A stretch of 64,000 nucleotides of DNA, from assembly GCF_030403435.1 (NCBI RefSeq), contig NZ_JAUEPH010000004.1:310001-374000 (forward strand), given 5' to 3'. Under the pieces are notes generated by a model. The model saw only the letters and a program-made list of their open reading frames with translations, searched no databases and was not told the origin of the DNA. Within the stretch, counting starts at the first letter, position 1. The number at the start of each line of letters is the position of its first letter. The translations under genes were made by a program, and so were the position numbers. Shown here piece by piece: positions 36,299-45,296 of this stretch. This DNA is from Algoriphagus sediminis (GTDB lineage Bacteria; Bacteroidota; Bacteroidia; Cytophagales; Cyclobacteriaceae).

Positions 36299-37630
36299 AT
36301 GAATCGAAAAGTTGCTATTATAGGTGCAGGACCCTCTGGGATTACTGCTTTAAAAAATTTATTGGACAAAGGAATTGAAGCTGTCGCTTTTGACAGGAAT
36401 TCGGATGTAGGTGGAAACTGGATTTATTCTGAGTCAGAAAGTCACTCCAGCGTATTTGAAACCACCCACATAATTTCGTCTAAGACCCTTTCCCAATACG
36501 AAGATTTCACCTTCGATGAATTTGATCCGGAAACTTCTGATTATCCCTCACACGATGAATTAAGACGATATTTCCAGGCTTATGCCAAAAAATTCGACCT
36601 TTACCCTTTCATTCGATTCGAAACCATGGTCAAATCCTGTAAGTGGATAGATGATCAAACCTGGGAAATTACTATAGAAAAAGACGGAATCGAGGAAAAG
36701 GAAATTTTTACAGATCTGGCAGTATGCAATGGGCATCATTGGAAACCTAGATATCCGGATTATCCGGGGGAGTTCACTGGTGAGTTTATCCATTCCCACC
36801 ACTTTAAGAAAGCAGCTCCTTTTAAGGATAAAAAAGTGCTGGTTATCGGTGGAGGGAATTCAGCTTGCGACGTAGCGGTGGAAACTTCCAGGGTCAGTAA
36901 AAAAACAGCCATCAGTTGGAGAAGAGGATATAGAATAGTTCCAAAGTTCTTTTTTGGAAAACCATCAGATAAAGTGGCTGAACGAACCAAATGGCTTCCA
37001 GTGGAAGTCCGCATGTGGCTGAATCAGATTTTATTAAAAATCATGATTGGTGATAATGAAGCCTATGGGCTCAGGCCGGTAACTGAACCATTTGGTGCTA
37101 CTCACCCCACGATCAATGATGAACTTCTGCACAAAATCAGACATGGGAAAGTTAAACCACGGATGGATATTGAACGCTTTGATGGTAAAAAAGTCATTTT
37201 TGAAGATGGAAAAGAGGAAGATTATGATGCAATTGTAGCTTGCACGGGTTACTGGTTAAGCCATCCGTTTTTTGATCCGGAATTCATTGATTACAGCAAG
37301 GGCCCTGTACCCCTTTATTTAAAAATGTTTCATGAAAAATACCCCAACCTATTTTTTATAGGGATGTTCCAGCCATTGGGATGTATCTGGCCCGGAGCAG
37401 AGCTCCAAAGTAAAATTATGGCTAGAAACCTGAGCGGTGAATGGAAAAGACCGGAAAACATCCAGGAGCTTTGTGAAAAGGAAGTAAAAAACCCTCATTT
37501 CAAACAAGTCAATACTCCAAGACATACCATAACCGTCGATTATCATTTGTTTATCAAAGCCCTGAAAAAGCAACTACCAAAAGAATATGTTTCTAAATCA
37601 AAGCGGAAATCAAAGCTAGTTTCTTCATAG
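36299..37630 (+). CDS. Flavin-containing monooxygenase (FMO-like)
   Basis: A 443-residue class B flavoprotein monooxygenase. It has the FAD Rossmann motif GAGPSG (residues 9-14), the FMO fingerprint FxGxxxHxxxF as FTGEFIHSHHF, the NADPH motif VIGGGNSACDVA, and the ACTGYW segment near the C-terminal half. Such enzymes oxygenate soft nucleophiles (N or S) or perform Baeyer-Villiger reactions; the substrate is not predictable. It is followed after 21 bp by a YfcC-type carrier, then an aldo/keto reductase and an MFS protein, suggesting a small uptake/detoxification or catabolic unit. Confidence 0.88.
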   Translation: MNRKVAIIGAGPSGITALKNLLDKGIEAVAFDRNSDVGGNWIYSESESHSSVFETTHIISSKTLSQYEDFTFDEFDPETSDYPSHDELRRYFQAYAKKFDLYPFIRFETMVKSCKWIDDQTWEITIEKDGIEEKEIFTDLAVCNGHHWKPRYPDYPGEFTGEFIHSHHFKKAAPFKDKKVLVIGGGNSACDVAVETSRVSKKTAISWRRGYRIVPKFFFGKPSDKVAERTKWLPVEVRMWLNQILLKIMIGDNEAYGLRPVTEPFGATHPTINDELLHKIRHGKVKPRMDIERFDGKKVIFEDGKEEDYDAIVACTGYWLSHPFFDPEFIDYSKGPVPLYLKMFHEKYPNLFFIGMFQPLGCIWPGAELQSKIMARNLSGEWKRPENIQELCEKEVKNPHFKQVNTPRHTITVDYHLFIKALKKQLPKEYVSKSKRKSKLVSS

Positions 37631-37651
37631 ATTTAATCTCAACCCTCAATT

Positions 37652-38986
37652 ATGAAGCTAAGCTTTCCTCACCCTATTATTATCCTACTCTCCTTTGTAG
37701 TGATATCCGCTCTTGCAACACTGATTATTCCTTCGGGTGAATTTGATCGGGTGCTGGATGAACAAACCGGAAGAGCTGTGGTGGTACCGGGAAGCTACCA
37801 TGAGATTGAAGACAGGAATGCCAGCGTTTATGATATCTTCCTTGCTGTGCCAGAAGGCTTTATTGAAGGAGCAGATATCATTGTACTAATATTGCTTTTG
37901 GGTAGTTCCTTTTACGTCATCGAAAAAACAGGAGCTTTGGAGGCAGGTTTGACAGCTTTAATCTCTTCTTTTGGTAAAGCTAAATCTCTTCTCTTTTACC
38001 TTCTCTCCATATTCTTTGCTCTTTGCGGGGCGACTTTTGCCATGCAGGAAGAGATTATTGCTTTGGCACCAGTCCTTGTGATTTTTGGACAAAGAATTAA
38101 TTATGATTTAAGAAGCGTAGTAGCCATTGTGTTGGGTTCCTCATTGATTGGAGGTAGCTTCTCACCCATGAACCCTTTTGGTTCTCTTTTGGCATTAAAT
38201 ACAGCTGAACTTGATCCTTCTGAGGGATTCATTTACCGCCTAGCCTTTTTGGCCTTGGCCATTCTGATCTGGACTACCTATCATGTCCGAGCTGGAAAAT
38301 TAAAGGGAGCTACAAATGATGAGACGGAAATATTATCCAATACTCCCCTTAGCCTACGACACAAAATTATTCTTCTTTTGACACTTGGAGGAATTGGGGC
38401 AATGGGCTGGGGAATAGTCATTCAGGATTGGGGCTTTAATGAAATGTCCGCATGCTTTTTTGCAGTAGGAATTGCTGCAGGTCTAGTAGGAAAACTTGGA
38501 CCTAATGGCACGGCGAAAACCTTTGCTGAAGGCTTTGGAGAAATGATTTTTGCAGGGGTAATAGTCGGGCTTGCCAGAAGCGTGTACTTAATTCTCCAGG
38601 ATTCCTTAATTATTGATACTATTATTTATGGATTATTTCAACCCCTGGAATCGCTGCCTACACCACTAGCAGTGACAGGGATGTTTATAAGCAATTCACT
38701 AATTCATTTCCCTGTTCCAAGTACATCTGGCCAGGCCTTGCTTACTATTCCCCTGGCGGGTCCTCTCACCGATCTTCTAGGTCTCTCCCGACAGGTGGCA
38801 GTATTTACTTATCAATATGGTGCGGGACTTGTGGATGTATTTTCACCGACCAATGGCGGCATGATGGCAGTCATTGCGGCAGCCGGTATTAGCTATAATT
38901 ATTGGCTGAGGTACATTTGGAAACCAATATTGATTATTATGGCTTTGGGCCTGATGGCCTCTATTCTTTCAATTTATTCTTTCTAA
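37652..38986 (+). CDS. YfcC-family anion/amino-acid carrier
   Basis: A 444-residue integral membrane protein of the YfcC/DcuC (C4-dicarboxylate or basic amino acid antiporter) group, with about 11-12 helices. The start, FPHPIIILLSFVVISALATLIIPSGEFDR, is characteristic; later features are the PMNPFGSLLALNTAEL re-entrant segment and SLIHFPVPSTSGQALLTIPLAGPL. The substrate in this family is poorly defined. It sits between the FMO and aldo/keto reductase genes with short gaps (21 and 13 bp), so co-transcription is likely. Confidence 0.85.
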   Translation: MKLSFPHPIIILLSFVVISALATLIIPSGEFDRVLDEQTGRAVVVPGSYHEIEDRNASVYDIFLAVPEGFIEGADIIVLILLLGSSFYVIEKTGALEAGLTALISSFGKAKSLLFYLLSIFFALCGATFAMQEEIIALAPVLVIFGQRINYDLRSVVAIVLGSSLIGGSFSPMNPFGSLLALNTAELDPSEGFIYRLAFLALAILIWTTYHVRAGKLKGATNDETEILSNTPLSLRHKIILLLTLGGIGAMGWGIVIQDWGFNEMSACFFAVGIAAGLVGKLGPNGTAKTFAEGFGEMIFAGVIVGLARSVYLILQDSLIIDTIIYGLFQPLESLPTPLAVTGMFISNSLIHFPVPSTSGQALLTIPLAGPLTDLLGLSRQVAVFTYQYGAGLVDVFSPTNGGMMAVIAAAGISYNYWLRYIWKPILIIMALGLMASILSIYSF

Positions 38987-38999
38987 AAAACTTACGGAA

Positions 39000-40022
39000 A
39001 TGAAAATAAACGATTCTTCCCCCCTAAAGACTTATGTAGCATCCGAAGACAGGTATGACAAGATGAAGTACCGGAGGTGTGGAAATAGTGGTTTAAGATT
39101 ACCGGAATTGAGTCTTGGCCTTTGGCACAACTTCGGTAACAATGCAGATTTCACGAAAGGAAGGGAAATTCTGAGAACAGCATTTGATCTTGGGATTTGC
39201 CATTTTGATCTGGCAAATAATTATGGCCCACCATATGGCTCAGCTGAAGAAAACTTCGGGAGAATGTTTAAAAAGGACTTTTTACCCTACCGGGATGAGC
39301 TGGTGATTTCTTCTAAAGCCGGCTGGGATATGTGGCCCGGACCATATGGAAACTGGGGATCAAAAAAGTACCTTGTAGCAAGCCTAGACCAAAGCCTCAA
39401 GCGCATGGCGCTGGATTATGTAGATATTTTTTATCATCACAGGCCTGATCCAGAAACCCCATTAGAAGAAACTATGCAGACTCTGGACCTTATGGTTAGA
39501 CAGGGCAAAGCTCTGTATGTTGGAATTTCTCAATATTCTGCAGAGGACACCCAAAGAGCCATTGATATTTTGAATGATCTGGGTACGCCCATGCTTATCC
39601 ATCAGCCTAGGTATAGCATGTTTGATAGATGGGTAGAAAATGGATTAATGGATATTTTGGGATCCAATGGTGTCGGAAGCATCGCCTTCTCTCCTCTTGA
39701 ACAAGGACTTTTAACCGATAAATATTTAAAGGGTATACCGAAAGATTCGCGCGCAGCAAAAGATGGTCGATATCTAACGGTCGAACAGATTTCTGAGGAC
39801 AAACTTTCCGTAATCCGAAAACTCAATGATTTGGCTATTTCTAGAGGACAAACCCTCGCTCAGATGGCAATTAGCTGGCTTTTAAAAGATGAGCGGATTA
39901 CCTCGGTTCTAATTGGTGTTTCCAGACCTGCTCAGATCCAGGACAATGTTGCAGCCATTGAAAATACAACTTTCACGAAGGAAGAATTAGACAAGATCGA
40001 GAGTATTTTGGCTGATAAATGA
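39000..40022 (+). CDS. Aldo/keto reductase, YghZ/GPR type
   Basis: A 340-residue NADPH-dependent aldo/keto reductase resembling E. coli YghZ (L-glyceraldehyde 3-phosphate reductase) in the AKR14 group: MKYRRCGNSGLRLPELSLGLWHNFG, FDLANNYGPPYGSAE (catalytic Asp and Tyr), then a Lys in ISSKAGWDMWPGPYG and a His in FYHHRPDP. The cofactor pocket near the C-terminus (LIGVSRPAQIQDN) is also typical. The first 20 residues before MKYRR are slightly longer than usual. The stop overlaps the next gene by 4 bp (ATGA). Confidence 0.9.
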   Translation: MKINDSSPLKTYVASEDRYDKMKYRRCGNSGLRLPELSLGLWHNFGNNADFTKGREILRTAFDLGICHFDLANNYGPPYGSAEENFGRMFKKDFLPYRDELVISSKAGWDMWPGPYGNWGSKKYLVASLDQSLKRMALDYVDIFYHHRPDPETPLEETMQTLDLMVRQGKALYVGISQYSAEDTQRAIDILNDLGTPMLIHQPRYSMFDRWVENGLMDILGSNGVGSIAFSPLEQGLLTDKYLKGIPKDSRAAKDGRYLTVEQISEDKLSVIRKLNDLAISRGQTLAQMAISWLLKDERITSVLIGVSRPAQIQDNVAAIENTTFTKEELDKIESILADK

Positions 40023-41200
40023 AAGCTATTTCCCAAAGGCGGGCGCTTATCCTGATTGTACTTGCACAATTTCTGGGGACCTCAGTATGGTTCGCGGGAA
40101 ATGCAGCCATTCCCCAATTTGAGCATATTCTGGGGATGGATAACCTGACTAGCACACTGACTTCTTTGGTACAGATTGGGTTTATTTCGGGGAGTTTGAT
40201 TTTCGCCATTTTCTCTGTGCCAGACAGGTTTTCTCCATCCAGTGTATTCCTGGCTAGTTCTCTTTTGACGGCCTTTGCTAATATTATCCCCAATTTTCTG
40301 GAACCTAATCTGGAAGTTCTTTACTTCTCAAGATTTTCTGTTGGGTTTTTCTTAGCAGGGATTTATCCGGTAGGAATGAAAATAGCATCAGATTATTTTG
40401 ATAAAGGCTTAGGAGTAGCTTTGGGTCTTTTGGTTGGTGCACTTGTTATGGGTACTGCTTTTCCCTATTTGCTCGGTGGCCTTGCCTTAGAAATTTCGTG
40501 GACGGTAATCTTTTTCAGTACCTCGTTTCTAGCAGTCACAGGTGGAATAATTCTAGGGTTTTTCGTTCCTGATGGACCTTTTCGTAAACCCATGCCTAAT
40601 TTTGACCTAAGGTTGATTCCAAAACTTTTCAAAATACCTAGTTTACGAAAAGCGGCATTTGGTTACTTTGGGCATATGTGGGAGCTTTATACCTTTTGGG
40701 CTTTTGCTCCCCTTTTGATCACCTATTTAAATCAGGAATCCGGCACTAACATTTCTCCACTATTATTGGCGTTTTGTGTGGTTGCCTCAGGTGGGCTTTC
40801 ATGTGTGGCAGGAGGATATTTAGCGAGATCAACTACAAGTAAGTTTGTGGCTTCGTTAGCGCTTTTTGGGTCAGGGCTATCTTGTATTTTACTTTTGGTG
40901 ATCCCCACAACTACCCCAATTATTTGGATTTTTCTACTGATTTTCTGGGGAATTTCGGTCACTGCGGATTCACCCCAGCTTTCCACTTTGGTAGCTCAAA
41001 GTGTCCCTCAAGAGTATAAGGGTACAGCTCTCACCATGGTAAACTCTCTAGGTTTTGGAATTACTGTAATCAGCTTATTTATTTTAGAAAGTCAAATTGA
41101 AAAAATCGGGATAATTGCAGCCATGAGCCTTTTAGCCATAGGGCCACTGGTTGGCTTTCTCAGTCTGAATTTTGGCACAAAAAAAAGAGGCCTCAAATGA
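40019..41200 (+). CDS. MFS transporter
   Basis: A 393-residue major facilitator with about 12 helices. Its first helix begins LAQFLGTSVWFAGNAAIPQ, and TM5 has a GxxxGxxxP-like segment (VGALVMGTAFPYLLGG). It resembles the NarK/CynX-type and efflux-type 12-helix carriers, but I cannot assign a substrate. Its start overlaps the aldo/keto reductase stop (ATGA), so the two are probably made together. Its C-terminal codons double as the terminator of the convergent downstream gene. Confidence 0.85.
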   Translation: MKAISQRRALILIVLAQFLGTSVWFAGNAAIPQFEHILGMDNLTSTLTSLVQIGFISGSLIFAIFSVPDRFSPSSVFLASSLLTAFANIIPNFLEPNLEVLYFSRFSVGFFLAGIYPVGMKIASDYFDKGLGVALGLLVGALVMGTAFPYLLGGLALEISWTVIFFSTSFLAVTGGIILGFFVPDGPFRKPMPNFDLRLIPKLFKIPSLRKAAFGYFGHMWELYTFWAFAPLLITYLNQESGTNISPLLLAFCVVASGGLSCVAGGYLARSTTSKFVASLALFGSGLSCILLLVIPTTTPIIWIFLLIFWGISVTADSPQLSTLVAQSVPQEYKGTALTMVNSLGFGITVISLFILESQIEKIGIIAAMSLLAIGPLVGFLSLNFGTKKRGLK

Positions 41201-41207
41201 GACCTCT
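41179..41207 (-). terminator. Minus-strand terminator inside the MFS gene 3' end
   Basis: On the minus strand AGAGG-T-CTCA pairs with TGAG-G-CCTCT (one mismatch, 2-nt loop region) and is followed by a run of about eight U residues (41186-41179). It ends the secreted-protein gene at 41230-42024, while on the plus strand the same bases encode the last residues of the MFS protein. Confidence 0.65.
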
Positions 41208-41229
41208 GATGTACGATTTCTGAACCGGA

Positions 41230-42024
41230 CTATCGTACCACGTTTTCTAGTGTTGCTAGGTAAACCCACTTTTGGTCCCTAGAGTTCAACCCTTCGTTCA
41301 CTGCTGCTCTTTGGGCATCGTCCTGATTCATATCTTCATAAGCCTGCCCATTAAAAAACTGCATGTAATCCTTATACATATTCAGAGTTAAATGGGTGGA
41401 CTTGGCTTGAGAGCCTTGCGGCAAAGCTGTTCTTAAAAAGGACCAATGCCCCATGACCCCTTGTTCGATCCGATTCTGATGGATGGGACGAAAAATCTCC
41501 ATTTCTGCTCTTTCATAAGCATCAAACTGCCCTTCTCTTGCCTTCATCAAATCAAAAGAGGCAAGGACTCCGGGTTTCATCACAAAGTCATCATCCGTGC
41601 TTACGATTTCACGCATGTATAATCTCATGGGCATATCCCGCATTTCAAGTTCATCCTGAAACATTTTACCAATCTGAACATCCGTAAGGTGAGGGTATGC
41701 GATTTTCGTGTATTTAATCATGGCTTCTGTATCGAGGCCATTCATCATATTCACAGGATCATCGTAATGGGTTACCATAATATGCTGGAAATCTCCTTCA
41801 TCTGCACCAGATTGAAGAGACCAAAAGTCCCATCCACTGATCTTTCCATCATTTAAAGCCTGGCGATAAACCTTTTCCATGAGGTCTTTATACTCGATGT
41901 AGTCAAAAATCATATCATTTTCGACCTTGATAAACTCGAACACCATGTACTTAGTGTCATCTTGTGCATAGCTACTGCTGACCCAGAGCAGAGCACAAAT
42001 AATAATTGCAAAAATTTTTTTCAT
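41230..42024 (-). CDS. Exported protein of unknown function
   Basis: A 264-residue protein with a clear signal peptide (about 1-20, SSSYA|Q). The mature part has two similar-looking halves rich in aromatic and acidic residues (FEFIKVENDMIFDYIEYKDLMEKVYR and FDLMKAREGQFDAYERAEMEIFRPIHQNRI). Each also has a Trp motif (GWDFWSL and GHWSFLRTALP). This duplication resembles dimeric alpha-beta-barrel proteins of the NIPSNAP/antibiotic-monooxygenase type, but that is only a fold guess. It is monocistronic and divergent from the Tat-signal aminotransferase gene, with 195 bp of AT-rich DNA between them. Confidence 0.75.
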   Translation of the reverse strand: MKKIFAIIICALLWVSSSYAQDDTKYMVFEFIKVENDMIFDYIEYKDLMEKVYRQALNDGKISGWDFWSLQSGADEGDFQHIMVTHYDDPVNMMNGLDTEAMIKYTKIAYPHLTDVQIGKMFQDELEMRDMPMRLYMREIVSTDDDFVMKPGVLASFDLMKAREGQFDAYERAEMEIFRPIHQNRIEQGVMGHWSFLRTALPQGSQAKSTHLTLNMYKDYMQFFNGQAYEDMNQDDAQRAAVNEGLNSRDQKWVYLATLENVVR

Positions 42025-42219
42025 AGTTCTGTGGTTTGCATTAAGGGTTTGCTTTAATTTAAAAATTAAATTCGGTTTTATTGAATTATAATAGGATATA
42101 TTTTGTCATGAGCGGATGAATTCAAAATTTCATTAAATACAATTTTATTTATCCAATCATAAAAAAAAATTAATATCACTACCTCAGATTTATTACATTC
42201 ACAAGAAAAGAGAATAATT

Positions 42220-43344
42220 ATGGAAGGATTATCAAGAAGGACTTGGCTAAAAAAAGCAACTCTAGGTGGAGGTCTAGCAGCCTTAGCCTCTCAAGGAGTA
42301 ATAACCAGTCTGAGTGCAGAAGAAAGAAGAAAGTTTAATCCACGCCCGCTTGAGGATGTAATTCAACTAAGTTCCAATGAAAACCCCTTCGGTCCTTCTG
42401 AATCCATGAGAGAGGCCATGAGTTCTCACTTTGATCTTGGCTGTAGATATCCCTGGAAGTATAATGAGGAATTGGTGGAGATGATATCCAAGAAAGAAGG
42501 GGTTCCTGCAGATCATATTGTGATGGTTGCAGGATCCACGGAAGGCTTGAAGGTAACTGGACTCACCTTTGGTCGAGGAGGTGAAATCATCAGCTGCGCT
42601 CCCACTTTTCTGGCTATGATGAATTACGCAGAGCTTTGGGACACCGAAATCAACTGGGTTCCCTTGAACAAAGATCATGATTTTGATCTTGAAGAAATCG
42701 AAAAGCGGGTAAGCTTTGAAACCAACTTGGTCTTCTTATGTAACCCAAATAACCCAACGGGAAAGCTTTTGCCAGCGGATAAGGTGAAGGATTTCTGTAA
42801 AACTGTGAGCCAGAAAACGGTGGTTTTCAGCGATGAGGCATATTATGATTATATCAGCGAACCAAACTATCCTTCCATGGTACAATTGGTAAAAGAGGGG
42901 TATGATGTGATCGTTTCGCGAACCTTCTCCAAAGTCTATGGACTTGCTGGAATTCGACTGGGGTACTTGATTGCGAAACCAGAGATCGCCAAAAAACTTT
43001 CAGAGCGCGTGGTAGCCAACACGAATATCATGGCAATTGAAGCCGGTAAGGCAGCTTTGAAAGACGATGAGTTTTATAAATTTTCATTGGATCAGACCGT
43101 GAAAGCACGTAAGATGATCACGGATACCCTGGATGAAATGAACCTGGAGTACTTGCCCTCAAATACAAACTTTGTCTTCTTCCATTCGGGTAGAGATATC
43201 ACGAAGCTTAATGAGCAAATGCTCGCCAAAGGTGTAAGAATCGGCAGACCCTTTCCTCCGCTCAATGACTGGTGCAGAATTTCAACGGGCACTTTAGAAG
43301 AAACAGCCATGTTCAACCAAGCCTTGAAGGAAGTTCTGGGATGA
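42220..43344 (+). CDS. Tat-signal PLP-dependent aminotransferase (HisC-like fold)
   Basis: A 374-residue fold-type I PLP enzyme of the aminotransferase I/II group, related to histidinol-phosphate aminotransferases. The N-terminus is a twin-arginine signal (SRRTWLKKATLGGGLAAL), so the enzyme is predicted to be exported folded with PLP bound. Active-site features are intact: SSNENPFGPS, AGSTEG, CNPNNPTGK, FSDEAYYDY, PLP Lys238 in RTFSKVYGLAGIRLGY, and RISTGT near the C-terminus. A periplasmic aminotransferase is unlikely to serve histidine biosynthesis, so hisC is not assigned. The 3' end overlaps a GNAT gene in ATGA. Confidence 0.88.
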   Translation: MEGLSRRTWLKKATLGGGLAALASQGVITSLSAEERRKFNPRPLEDVIQLSSNENPFGPSESMREAMSSHFDLGCRYPWKYNEELVEMISKKEGVPADHIVMVAGSTEGLKVTGLTFGRGGEIISCAPTFLAMMNYAELWDTEINWVPLNKDHDFDLEEIEKRVSFETNLVFLCNPNNPTGKLLPADKVKDFCKTVSQKTVVFSDEAYYDYISEPNYPSMVQLVKEGYDVIVSRTFSKVYGLAGIRLGYLIAKPEIAKKLSERVVANTNIMAIEAGKAALKDDEFYKFSLDQTVKARKMITDTLDEMNLEYLPSNTNFVFFHSGRDITKLNEQMLAKGVRIGRPFPPLNDWCRISTGTLEETAMFNQALKEVLG

Positions 43345-43892
43345 TGGATTTTCCTTTGGATTTGACCCTCGAGGATGGGGGTCTTTTCCTTAGACCCCTC
43401 CAGAAAGAGGACTTTCCAAAGCTTCATAAGCTTTGTAGTGATTCTGATCTTTGGGATTATTTCACCCACGATTTATCAAAAATTGAAAGTTTTAAACCCT
43501 GGGCTGAAGATCATTTTCTGGGAAAAAGATTGCAACTGATTGTCACTGATAAGAATACGGGGGAATTTTTTGGCTCTTCCGGCTTCGGAAATTATTCGAA
43601 AAGAGATGAGCGGGTTGAAATCGGATGGACTTGGTTTGGTAAACAGTTTCACGGAAAAGGGATCAATCCCAGAGTTAAGAAATTAATGCTCCGCTATGCC
43701 TTTGAGACTTTGGCACTCAAACGTGTAGAGTTTAAAACGGACGTTTTGAATATTCCTGCAAGAAAGGCACTTCGCAAGTTAGGAGCTGTTGAAGATGGGG
43801 TTCTTAGAAGCCATACGCTTTTGCATCACGGAAGGCGTCGTGATACGATTTTCTACAGCTTTTTACCGCAGGATTGGTCAAAAATCAATTAG
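43341..43892 (+). CDS. GNAT family N-acetyltransferase
   Basis: A 183-residue GNAT acetyltransferase of the RimJ/RimL-like group: LFLRPLQKEDFPKLHKL at the N-terminus, EIGWTWFGKQFHGKGINPRVKKLML (acetyl-CoA loop, a Q/R-x-x-G-x-G/A variant), and LALKRVEFKTDVLNIPARKALRKLGAVEDG at the C-terminus. The start is the ATG at 43341, which overlaps the aminotransferase stop codon; a second ATG directly follows at 43344. Earlier in-frame starts would lie within the aminotransferase. Its 3' end overlaps the convergent exonuclease gene by 8 bp. Substrate unknown. Confidence 0.88.
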   Translation: MMDFPLDLTLEDGGLFLRPLQKEDFPKLHKLCSDSDLWDYFTHDLSKIESFKPWAEDHFLGKRLQLIVTDKNTGEFFGSSGFGNYSKRDERVEIGWTWFGKQFHGKGINPRVKKLMLRYAFETLALKRVEFKTDVLNIPARKALRKLGAVEDGVLRSHTLLHHGRRRDTIFYSFLPQDWSKIN

Positions 43893-45243
43893 CCAAAACC
43901 TTTATACTCTCAGGCCTCAGCGTATGAATGAACCTTCTAAGAATATAAAATGTCTCAGGAATTCTAGGAACCACTGTCCATTCTAACCTATTGTCTTCTG
44001 GTTTTTCGTCGCTTCTGAAAATGTATTTGCTAAGAATTCCATTTTCAAACACACATTCAACAGATTCAAAATCCTCTGGTGCTTCTAATTCAATGGAAAT
44101 TTCACCTTTTGTTTCTGCCAAACTTGAAAGCATGGCGGCTACCCTTTGGTTATAATTCTCAGGTTTTATTTCTCCTGTGCAGGCTCCACCACATATCGAA
44201 TCCGTCATTTTCTTACAGTTAACCTTTCTGAGTCCACATAGCTTCTCACATAATTCAAATTTGGAAATAATTCCTCGAGTAAATTCCAGTGCTTCATCAT
44301 GACTAAAGAATGTCTCTAAAGGCAGAATGCCTTTTCTCACAGGAGCGATCTGGAATCTTTGATACCCATTTCCATCCTCAAACTGAAAGAGTCCCCAGAG
44401 TCTTTTAGGTCTTTTTAGAGCCGAATTGTATTTCGGCCAAAGCCGTTTTATCTCCAAAGTTTCGAACAGCAAGGCAAAAAACTCTGTCCCCGTCAATTCC
44501 CACTTTAAATCCACTATTTCTGATTTCAGGGAATCTTTAATTTTTGGTAATAAGTTACCTGAAAAATGACTCTTAAATCTCTCTCGAATATTGATCGCCT
44601 TACCTACATAAATCACCTTCCCCTTTTCATTTAGCATGTAGTAGACCCCACATTCCTGCGGTATTTTATCAAATTTAGCCTTTGGAAAATTAGGTGGCAA
44701 AAAGGCCTCTCCTGTATTTCTCCTGAGAGATTTGAAAATAATTTCCTCATTCTCACGCATCATCTGCCCAAAGAGAATGGCAGTGGCTTTGGCATCACCC
44801 ATCGCGCGGTGCCTTGCCTCTATTTTGATTCCTCTGCTTTCGCAAAGCCTTCCAAGACTGTATGATCTGTACCCGGGAAAAATCTTTCGCCCCAGTCTGA
44901 CTGTACATAGTTTTTGAGCAGAGAAAGTAATTCCAGCCCGATTAAAGGATTCCCTAAGAAAATTGTAATCGAAATTCACATTGTGAGCCACAAAAATCTT
45001 ATCCTTCAAAACATCGAATAAATCTTCGGCTATCTCCTCAAAGGTTGGGGCATTTCGGACCATTTGGTTGTCTATCCCGGTGAGGCCGGTGATGTAAGTA
45101 GGAATTCCTGTTTGAGGATTCACCAAGGTCTCAAAAGTCTCCAAAATTTGTTCACCATCATGAACCACCACTGCTACCTCAGTGATCCCTTCCATCCTGG
45201 CTGAACCACCAGTGGTTTCAATATCTACAACTGCAAAAAGCAT
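43885..45243 (-). CDS. DEDDh exonuclease fused to a GIY-YIG (UvrC/Cho-like) domain
   Basis: A 452-residue two-domain protein. Residues 1-170 form a DnaQ-like DEDDh 3'-5' exonuclease: VDIETTGG (Asp7, Glu9), VAHNVNFDYNFL and HRAMGDAKAT. Residues about 195-280 form a GIY-YIG nuclease domain (CGVYYML and KVIYVGKAINIRERFKSH), as in UvrC/Cho. The remaining C-terminal part contains several Cys residues (CEKLCGLRKVNC, CGGACTGE). The combination is recurrent in Bacteroidota and Actinobacteria and is often mislabelled as DNA polymerase III epsilon. A role in repair is inferred. It converges with the GNAT gene (8-bp overlap). Confidence 0.88.
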   Translation of the reverse strand: MLFAVVDIETTGGSARMEGITEVAVVVHDGEQILETFETLVNPQTGIPTYITGLTGIDNQMVRNAPTFEEIAEDLFDVLKDKIFVAHNVNFDYNFLRESFNRAGITFSAQKLCTVRLGRKIFPGYRSYSLGRLCESRGIKIEARHRAMGDAKATAILFGQMMRENEEIIFKSLRRNTGEAFLPPNFPKAKFDKIPQECGVYYMLNEKGKVIYVGKAINIRERFKSHFSGNLLPKIKDSLKSEIVDLKWELTGTEFFALLFETLEIKRLWPKYNSALKRPKRLWGLFQFEDGNGYQRFQIAPVRKGILPLETFFSHDEALEFTRGIISKFELCEKLCGLRKVNCKKMTDSICGGACTGEIKPENYNQRVAAMLSSLAETKGEISIELEAPEDFESVECVFENGILSKYIFRSDEKPEDNRLEWTVVPRIPETFYILRRFIHTLRPESIKVLAN

Positions 45244-45296
45244 GAATGAATTTAGTGATTATGCTGTCAGAAGAAGCATTTTCGACGTGGAATGTC

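Noticed and set aside
42090..42120. Candidate -7 box TATATTTTG upstream of the Tat-signal aminotransferase gene
   Set aside because: The spacing inside the element is one base too long for TAnnTTTG and no -33 box fits, so no promoter is called.
42220..43344. Assignment as hisC (histidinol-phosphate aminotransferase)
   Set aside because: The fold fits, but a Tat signal and lack of other his genes nearby make a biosynthetic role unlikely; only the enzyme class is reported.
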